Origin: Edaphochlamys debaryana
Taxonomy: Eukaryota > Chlorophyta > Chlorophyceae > Chlamydomonadales
Assembly (NCBI GenBank): GCA_016858145.1
Contig: JAEHOE010000005.1
Coordinates: 372,001-436,000, forward strand
Length of the DNA: 64,000 nucleotides
Direction: 5' to 3'
Positions within the stretch are counted from its first letter, which is position 1, and each line of letters starts with the position of its first letter. Under the pieces are notes generated by a model, which saw only the letters and a list, made by a program, of their open reading frames with translations, made no database searches and was not told where the DNA came from. Both the position numbers and the translations under genes were made by a program. Below, one piece after another: positions 57,480 to 64,000 of this stretch.

Positions 57480-60476
57480 TCAATACAGCAGTGCCATCAT
57501 CATGGCCGCCCCCAGCATGGCGCTCAGCAGCACCCCCACGCCCCCGCCCACTCGCGAGGCGGAGCCGGACTGGGCACTGGTGCTGGGCGGGATGGGCGGG
57601 GGCGGCGGGGGCGAGGTCTGCTCGCCTGCCTGCGTGTTGCCAGCGGTGACGGGCGAAGGAGGAGGGGAGCGGGGAGCCGGCTGGCCCGGAGGCGGAGGGG
57701 TGCGGGGGGCCGGCTGTCCCGGCGGCGGAGGGGGGCTCGAGATGGGCTGGGCTGGGCGGGCGGGGGGCGCCGGGGAGGGGGACGGGGAAGGAGGCCGGGG
57801 CGGCTGCGGGCTGGGCGGCTGCGGGCTGGGAGGCGAAGGCACGCCGGGCGGGGGCGAGGGCGGGGCAGGCGGGGGGCTGGGCGCTGGGGGAGGAGTGGGC
57901 GAGGGCGGCTTGGGGCTGGGCGGGCTGGGGCTGGGCGGGAGCGGCGAAGGTGGGGTTGGCGAGGGGGGCTTGGGGCTCGGCGGCTTGGGGCTTGGGGGCG
58001 CCGGGCTGGGCGGAGGCGGGCTCGGGGGCCGGGGGCTGGGCGGCAGCGGGCTGGGAGGGCGGGGGCTGGGCGGCGGCGCGCTCGGCGGTCGGGGGCTGGG
58101 CGGCGGGGGCGGCGGCGAGGGCATGTTGCGGAGCTGGAAGCCCACGCTCGTGGCCCCGGCGGTGGGCGAGTCAACGGTGATGGAGAGGCTGCAGCCCACC
58201 ACGTCAAAGGGGAGGTACACAGCGCCGGGGGCGGCCAGCACGATCGGCGCCTGTACGGCAGACAGGCGACGGCTGCTGGCGGCGGCGAGGAGGCGGCGGT
58301 GGTGGAAGAGCCACTCCGGCGGGGGCGCAAAGTCCTCCGGAGGCGGACCGAACACCGCAGTTGGCGGGGGTGACGCCTCCTCCTCCGGTGGGGACAGGTC
58401 GGAGGGCGGGGGCGCGTCCTCGAGGGCGGGGAGGGGGCTCAGCGTAGAGCTCTCCGCCGGCTGCAGTACGATGCGAATGGCGATGGAGGCAGGCAGGTCG
58501 CTGGGCAGGAGCGTGAGGTTGTACCAGCCGCGGGGCAGCACGCGGGCCCCCGGGAACACGAAGACCGGGGTGGTGGCGTTGAAGCCCCCCGCGAAGAGGG
58601 AGGGAAGCGCGGCCGTGTCCCAGCCAAAGCTGAAGTCGAGCATGGCCCGGGCCGGCAGGGGCGAAGTGGGCTCGAGCTCGGCCATCTCCTCGGGTGTGAC
58701 CATGTTGGGGACGGCGCTGCAGGCCGTCAGACCGACGGTGGGGGCGGCGGAGGGGCGCAGGGTGACGGGAATGGTGTTGTCGGCGATGCACGACTCCAGC
58801 TCGGCCATGTGCTCCACCCTCAGGGCCGAGTAGCTGCCGTCGCCGGACAGCAGAACCGCCAGGGAAGGGGCGGTGGAGGGCGCGGGAAGAGTGACGATGT
58901 CGCCGGGGGACATCAGGCGCTTGGCGCCTCCTGAGAACCAGGCGAGCGTGCGGGCGCTGGGGTCCGCGGGGGAGGTGAAGTGGAGGTGGTGGACGGCGAT
59001 GCTGCCGTCAAAGGTGGCGGCGGGGAAGGCGAAGGCGCAGCCGCCGGTGAGGGTGGAGGGGTCGGCGGTCCCGTTGATACGCGGGGCGACCGAGGCAAAG
59101 GGCGAGGAGGCGGTGGCGAAGAGGGCATCGTACATGACGGGGCGGGGCGAGGAGGCGGGGCGGCAGTAGTCGGCGAGTGGGGGCGAGGGGGCGCGCGGCG
59201 GGGGCGGGGGCGAGGGCGGCGAGGGGGGCAGCTTGTAGCGAGTGACGAGGGTGAGGTTGACCGATGCGGCCTGGTCCTTGGAGCCGGGAGGGACGAAGAA
59301 CTCCACGCTGCCCTGGAGGATGTTGGCGGGAAGCACCTGGGCGACGGCCGGGGCCGTGTACTGGAGCGGTGCCAAGCCGCCCGCCCGCGTCATCATCAGG
59401 CGGACCGTCATGGCCACCCCACGTGCGCCCACCGCCCGCCGCATGGCGATGTCGTACTCGCCCGCCGGGAGGGCCAGGTCCAAGGGCTTGACCAGGGCGT
59501 AGAAGCCGGTTGTGTTGAAGGAGGCCGGCAGCAGGGAGCTCTTCCAGCCCCAGCTGAAGATGAGGCCGCTGGAGCCGAGGTTGGGCTTGGCGGCACATAT
59601 GGAGTAGATGGGTGTGGAGTTGAGGAACGTGGCGTCCGCCGGGGCGCTGGAGAAGAGCAGGGGCGTCTCGCTCACAGCGGCGCAGCTGAGGGCCAGCGTG
59701 CTAAACTGCACGGAGGCGGCGGCGGTGGGGGTGGAGGCGTAGAGCCAGACGCCGGCGGGGAAGGCGGAGGCGGGCAGCGAGGTGGCTCCCTCCGTGAGGT
59801 TGGTGCGGGCAGAGCAGTCGGCAGTGGGGCAGACGTAGGCCGAGCTGCGGGGGGTGAGAGGGTAGGGGCAACGACGGGTCTCAGCGTCGTGAGAGGGAGG
59901 GAGGCAACTAGCATGCAGGCGGCGTGGAAGGCGACTCAAGTGTGGGGGTCGTGTCGCCAAGAGCCCCTAGCTGGTACTGGACAGCAGAATACCCAGCTGC
60001 CGGCTTCCTCATCCCAAGCATCCTCCCGTCTACCCTGTGCAGCCCTCACCTCTCGACCATGTTGGTCCCCAGCATGACGATCTGGTCAGGGGTCCCGGAG
60101 GGGGAGATGTGGAAGACGCAGGACGAGCCCACGGGCAGGGAGACGGTGCCGAAGCGGCCGGACAGGGCCTGCGGGCAATGGACAGCAAGGTTTGAGGATC
60201 AGTGAAGCGTGGGTTGTTCTTTCCTGCGTGCAAGTGCCGGCTCAGGAGCACCGGGAGGATGCACCAGCGTCCCGGCCACGCCCAACCCAGCTCGAGGCTT
60301 GACACGACCTCTCCCGCCCCCCGTCCATCCATCTCTGTCCTCACCTGGACACTCGTGGAGTTGCAGCCCGATACGCTGAAGGACTGAGAAGACACGCCAG
60401 CCGCGGCGCAGAGCACGAGCGCGATAGTCGCTGCGACCTGGGCCACCGCCCTCGGGCGGCGGCCTGAAGCGGTCAT
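57480..60476 (-). CDS. Hydroxyproline-rich, probably GPI-anchored surface glycoprotein, copy A
   Basis: Three exons (60476-60345, 60168-60050, 59844-57480, TGA) join in phase to 871 residues. An N-terminal signal peptide ([20 protein letters not shown]) is followed by a Cys-containing domain with [20 protein letters not shown] and a block [21 protein letters not shown] Pro-rich linker ([20 protein letters not shown]) leads to a second, similar domain, whose matching block is [21 protein letters not shown] further linker, then about 140 residues of SPP, PPSP and PSPKPP repeats typical of algal Hyp-rich wall proteins, end in a hydrophobic C-terminus ([18 protein letters not shown]) that fits a GPI-attachment signal. 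The likely place is the cell wall or plasma membrane surface, with heavy O-glycosylation on hydroxyproline. It is not a clear pherophorin. It forms the left arm of the inverted repeat. Confidence 0.82.
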
Positions 60477-60731
60477 GTCGGCGAAGATGCGCTAGGCCGA
60501 CGGAGTGACGACGGGCTTGGCAGCTATACCAATGGGTGTATGATACCTCAGGATGAGATACGCGGTCCCAGGTGCGAGGTTCAAGGGGCGCTGGCGCGGA
60601 AGCAAGTAGGTGTCGCGGTGCTGGTCGTCGGTGGGGTCGCGATTATGGGCGAAGGGGCTCGTCGCAGCAGCTGCGGGCCTGGTACTGAGTTGGAGTCGCT
60701 GCTGTTATGACTTGTATGTGCGCACGGCCCG

Positions 60732-60741
60732 CTTTATGTAG
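60732..60741 (-). promoter_or_regulatory. Possible TATA box of glycoprotein copy A
   Basis: On the minus strand the sequence reads CTACATAAAG in a GC-rich setting, 256 bp before the ATG at 60476. The partner arm has CTACTTAAAG at the matching place. It is a TATA-like element by sequence only. Confidence 0.45.
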
Positions 60742-61015
60742 CGCCGGGGGGCCGCATGGGATGCTGCGTGGCCCGGGTGCGGCCGGCTCCGCGACGCGAC
60801 CCCGCCATGGACGCGACTGTCAGCAGAGTTCGCAACCGCGCACCTCTCCGTCTTCGTGTAGCCTTCTGCTGCTTGCTATGGTGGATATGGCTAGTCTAAG
60901 GGCTGTGCGCATGTGTGTTCGGGGCTTCGGAGAGGACCGCATGCCGTGCCACATGTCGGGCATGCCGTGTGGGCATGTCGGAGGGGGAGCTCCTACCCAA
61001 GCCCTTGAAGGCGCT

Positions 61016-61275
61016 GAAGTGAATTGGCATTGACTACAAGTAGACACTCGCAAGACCGGTACAGGATCTCGCAAGCGCTGGCCCCCTTGAAGAGCCAGCC
61101 CCAGCCCAGGAGGGGCCTCCAGGGGCCTCCTGCCCCTGCCCACCCCTGCCCCAGCCCGCAGGGGCGTCAGGAGAGCGCAGAAGCGCACCTGTCACTCCCC
61201 CTGGCGATGGAGATGATAAGAAGATCAAGTGCTTACAGTTGGCTCTCTGAGGGCGATGGAATTATGGCATCAGAG
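61016..61275. other. Spacer at the centre of the inverted repeat
   Basis: Unique sequence between the two arms. It holds repeated CCCCTGCC/GGGGCCTCC words around 61108-61165 and no open frame of note. Together with about 800 bp of each arm it forms the shared bidirectional upstream region of the two glycoprotein genes. Confidence 0.7.
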
Positions 61276-61550
61276 GGCGCTTCCGTAGGGCTTGGGTAGG
61301 AGGTCCCCCTCCGACATGCCCACACGGCATGCCCGACATGTGGCACGGCATGCGGTCCTCTCCGAAGCCCCGAACACACATGCGCACAGCCCTCAGACTA
61401 GCCATACCCACCATAGCAAGCAGCAGAAGGCTACACGAAGACGGAGAGGTGCGCGGTTGTGAACTCTCCTGACAGTTGCGTCCATGGCGGGGTCGCGTCG
61501 CGGAGCCGGCCGCACCCGGGCCACGCAGCATCCCATGCAGCCCCTCGGCG

Positions 61551-61560
61551 CTACTTAAAG
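61551..61560 (+). promoter_or_regulatory. Possible TATA box of glycoprotein copy B
   Basis: CTACTTAAAG lies 259 bp before the ATG at 61819, at the position matching CTACATAAAG in the other arm. One base differs (TTAAA against ATAAA), which could alter promoter strength if this is the TATA element. Confidence 0.45.
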
Positions 61561-61818
61561 CGGGCCGTGCGCACATACAAGTCATAACAGCAGCGACTCC
61601 AACTCAGTACCAGGCCCGCAGCTGCTGCGACGACCCCCTTTGCCCCTACTCGCGTCCACCACCGACGACTAGCACCGCGTGCACCGCGACACCTACTTCC
61701 GCGCCAGCGCCCCTTGAACCTCGCACCTGGGACCGCGTATCTCATCCTGAGGTATCATCCCATTGGTATAGCTGCCAAGCCCGTCGTCACTCCGTCGGCC
61801 TAGCGCATCTTCGCCGAC

Positions 61819-64000
61819 ATGACCGCTTCAGGCCACCGCCCGAGGGCGGTGGCCCAGGTCGCAGCGATTATCGCGCTCGTGCTCTGCGCCGCGGCTGGCG
61901 TGTCTGCTCAGTCCTTCAGCGTATCGGGCTGCAACTCCACGAGTGTCCAGGTGAGGACAGAGATGGATGGACGGGGGGCGGGAGAGGTCGTGTCAAGCCT
62001 CGAGCTGGGTTGGGCGTGGCCGGGACGCTGGTGCATCCTCCCGGTGCTCCTGAGCCGGCACTTGCACGCAGGAAAGAACAACCCACGCTCCACTGATCCT
62101 CAAACCTTGCTGTCCATTGCCCGCAGGCCCTGTCCGGCCGCTTCGGCACCGTCTCCCTGCCCGTGGGCTCGTCCTGCGTCTTCCACATCTCCCCCTCCGG
62201 GACCCCTGACCAGATCGTCATGCTGGGGACCAACATGGTCGAGAGGTGAGGGCTGCACAGGGTAGACGGGAGGATGCTTGGGATGAGGAAGCCGGCAGCT
62301 GGGTATTCTGCTGTCCAGTACCAGCAGGGGCTCTTGGCGACACGACCCCCACACTTGAGTCGCCTTCCACGCCGCCTGCATGCTAGTTGCCTCCCTCCCT
62401 CTCACGACGCTGAGACCCGTCGTTGCCCCTACCCTCTCACCCCCCGCAGCTCGGCCTACGTCTGCCCCACCGCCGACTGCTCTGCCCGCACCAACCTCAC
62501 GGAGGGAGCCACCTCGCTGCCCGCCTCCGCCTTCCCCGCCGGCGTCTGGCTCTACGCCTCCACCCCCACCGCCGCCGCCTCCGTGCAGTTTAGCACGCTG
62601 GCCCTCAGCTGCGCCGCTGTGAGCGAGACGCCCCTGCTCTTCTCCAGCGCCCCGGCGGATGCCACGTTCCTCAACTCCACACCCATCTACTCCATATGTG
62701 CCGCCAAGCCCAACCTCGGCTCCAGCGGCCTCATCTTCAGCTGGGGCTGGAAGAGCTCCCTGCTGCCGGCCTCGTTCAACACAACCGGCTTCTACGCCCT
62801 GGTCAAGCCCTTGGACCTGGCCCTCCCGGCGGGCGAGTACGACATCGCCATGCGGCGGGCGGTGGGCGCACGTGGGGTGGCCATGACGGTCCGCCTGATG
62901 ATGATGCGGGCGGGCGGCTTGGCACCGCTCCAGTACACGGCCCCGGCCGTCGCCCAGGTGCTTCCCGCCAACATCCTCCAGGGCAGCGTGGAGTTCTTCG
63001 TCCCTCCCGGCTCCAAGGACCAGGCCGCATCGGTCAACCTCACCCTCGTCACTCGCTACAAGCTGCCCCCCTCGCCGCCCTCGCCCCCGCCCCCGCCGCG
63101 CGCCCCCTCGCCCCCACTCGCCGACTACTGCCGCCCCGCCTCCTCGCCCCGCCCCGTCATGTACGATGCCCTCTTCGCCACCGCCTCCTCGCCCTTTGCC
63201 TCGGTCGCCCCGCGTATCAACGGGACCACCGACCCCTCCACCCTCACCGGCGGCTGCGCCTTCGCCTTCCCCGCCGCCACCTTTGACGGCAGCATCGCCG
63301 TCCACCACCTCCACTTCACCTCCCCCGCGGACCCCAGCGCCCGCACGCTCGCCTGGTTCTCAGGAGGCGCCAAGCGCCTGATGTCCCCCGGCGACATCGT
63401 CACTCTTCCCGCGCCCTCCACCGCCCCTTCCCTGGCGGTTCTGCTGTCCGGCGACGGCAGCTACTCGGCCCTGAGGGTGGAGCACATGGCCGAGCTGGAG
63501 TCGTGCATCGCCGACAACACCATTCCCGTCACCCTGCGCCCCTCCGCCGCCCCCACCGTCGGTCTGACGGCCTGCAGCGCCGTCCCCAACATGGTCACAC
63601 CCGAGGAGATGGCCGAGCTCGAGCCCAACTCCCCCCTGCCGGCCCGGGCCATGCTCGACTTCAGCTTTGGCTGGGACACGGCCGCGCTTCCCTCCCTCTT
63701 CGCGGGGGGCTTCAACGCCACCACCCCGGTCTTCGTGTTCCCGGGGGCCCGCGTGCTGCCCCGCGGCTGGTACAACCTCACGCTCCTGCCCAGCGACCTG
63801 CCTACCTCCATCGCCATCCGCATCGCTCTGCAGCCGGCGGAGAGCTCTACGCTGAGCCCCCTCCCTGCCCTCGAGGACGCGCCCCCGCCCTCTGACATGT
63901 CCCCACCGGAGGAGGAGGCGTCACCCCCGCCAACAGCGTCGTACGGGCCGCCGCCGGAGGACTTTGCTCCCCCGCCGGAGTGGCTCTTCCACCGCCGCCG
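61819..64000 (+). CDS. Hydroxyproline-rich surface glycoprotein, copy B, 3' cut by window
   Basis: Exons 61819-61950, 62127-62245 and 62450 onwards are the same lengths as in copy A, and the reading frame is intact to the window end. Protein differences from copy A are few: in exon 1 Arg to His, Thr to Ile and Ser to Ala; then Thr to Met, Ala to Thr, Thr to Asn, Ala to Thr, Val to Ala, Leu to Met and a two-residue change before the second Pro-rich linker (ASYGPP against AVFGPP). The signal peptide, both FS(W/F)GW domains and the first linker are present. The Ser-Pro repeat region and any GPI signal lie beyond the window. The near identity of introns as well as exons argues for recent duplication or continuing gene conversion. 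Confidence 0.82.

Larger units (their letters stand above)
58290..64000. repeat. Large inverted repeat, >2.7 kb arms, ~260-bp spacer
   Basis: From about 61275 to the window end, the plus strand matches the reverse complement of about 61015 down to 58290 almost base for base. The match includes promoter, 5' UTR, both introns and coding sequence. The inner ends are near CCTACCCAAGCCC (60992) and GGGCTTGGGTAGG (61287). The right arm continues past the window. Confidence 0.93.

Noticed and set aside
57502..58833. 443-codon Gly-rich plus-strand frame resembling a glycine-rich wall protein
   Set aside because: It is the complement of the Ser-Pro repeats of the minus-strand glycoprotein, which has signal peptide, introns and GPI signal.
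62100..63314. 404-codon minus-strand frame in the right inverted-repeat arm
   Set aside because: Antisense of copy B; the same shadow frame appears opposite copy A.
1..64000. tRNA or rRNA genes
   Set aside because: No cloverleaf-type segment with A/B box sequences or rRNA-like stretch was recognised by eye; a covariance-model scan would be decisive.

Overview
This window is nuclear DNA from a GC-rich green alga (Chlorophyta). Coding sequence is broken into many short exons with GT-AG (twice GC-AG) introns. Introns are G-rich after the donor and C-rich before the acceptor. HisH and HisF are fused, as in plants and fungi. Two genes encode Ser-Pro-rich cell-surface glycoproteins of algal type. 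Exon limits were read by eye from splice signals, conserved protein sequence and reading-frame continuity; in most genes every junction keeps phase, so those models are fairly firm. The species cannot be named from the sequence alone.

Layout: (1) 165-1938 (+), 3' part of an Oma1-like M48 zinc protease. (2) 3600-7648 (-), a CID/RPRD-type RNA polymerase II CTD-binding protein. (3) 8798-15328 (-), bifunctional imidazole glycerol phosphate synthase HisHF (histidine biosynthesis, plastid) in 17 exons. (4) 15902-22675 (+), TFIIE alpha subunit in 15 exons, sharing a short divergent promoter region with HisHF. (5) 23793-27330 (+), a membrane-anchored SGNH/PC-esterase-like protein. (6) 28196-31299 (+), a long disordered protein ending in an NTF2/SnoaL-like domain. 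(7) 32865-38157 (-), a receptor-kinase-like protein whose catalytic residues are replaced, so a probable pseudokinase. (8) 40771-41375 (+), a small unknown protein, with a 97%-identical partial copy at 43173-43531. (9) 44605-49904 (+), a 1,587-residue Ala-rich unknown protein with two minisatellites. (10) 51422-56783 (-), a SWAP/SFSWAP-type splicing regulator with two SURP modules and an RS tail. (11) 57480-60476 (-) and 61819 to the window end (+), two nearly identical hydroxyproline-rich, probably GPI-anchored surface glycoproteins forming the arms of a large head-to-head inverted repeat.

The genes are mostly unrelated housekeeping functions (transcription initiation and termination, splicing, histidine synthesis, mitochondrial proteolysis) next to surface proteins. 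They do not form one pathway or cluster.

The most unusual features are: (a) several introns contain a close copy of the neighbouring exon edge together with its splice site, evidence of repeated local tandem duplication across exon-intron junctions; (b) the inverted-repeat pair of surface glycoprotein genes; (c) the predicted pseudokinase receptor; (d) two GC-AG introns in the TFIIE alpha gene; (e) a 45-bp dispersed intronic repeat and a recurring GGTTGGC/CCAACCG motif. No tRNA, rRNA, CRISPR array or complete transposon was recognised.
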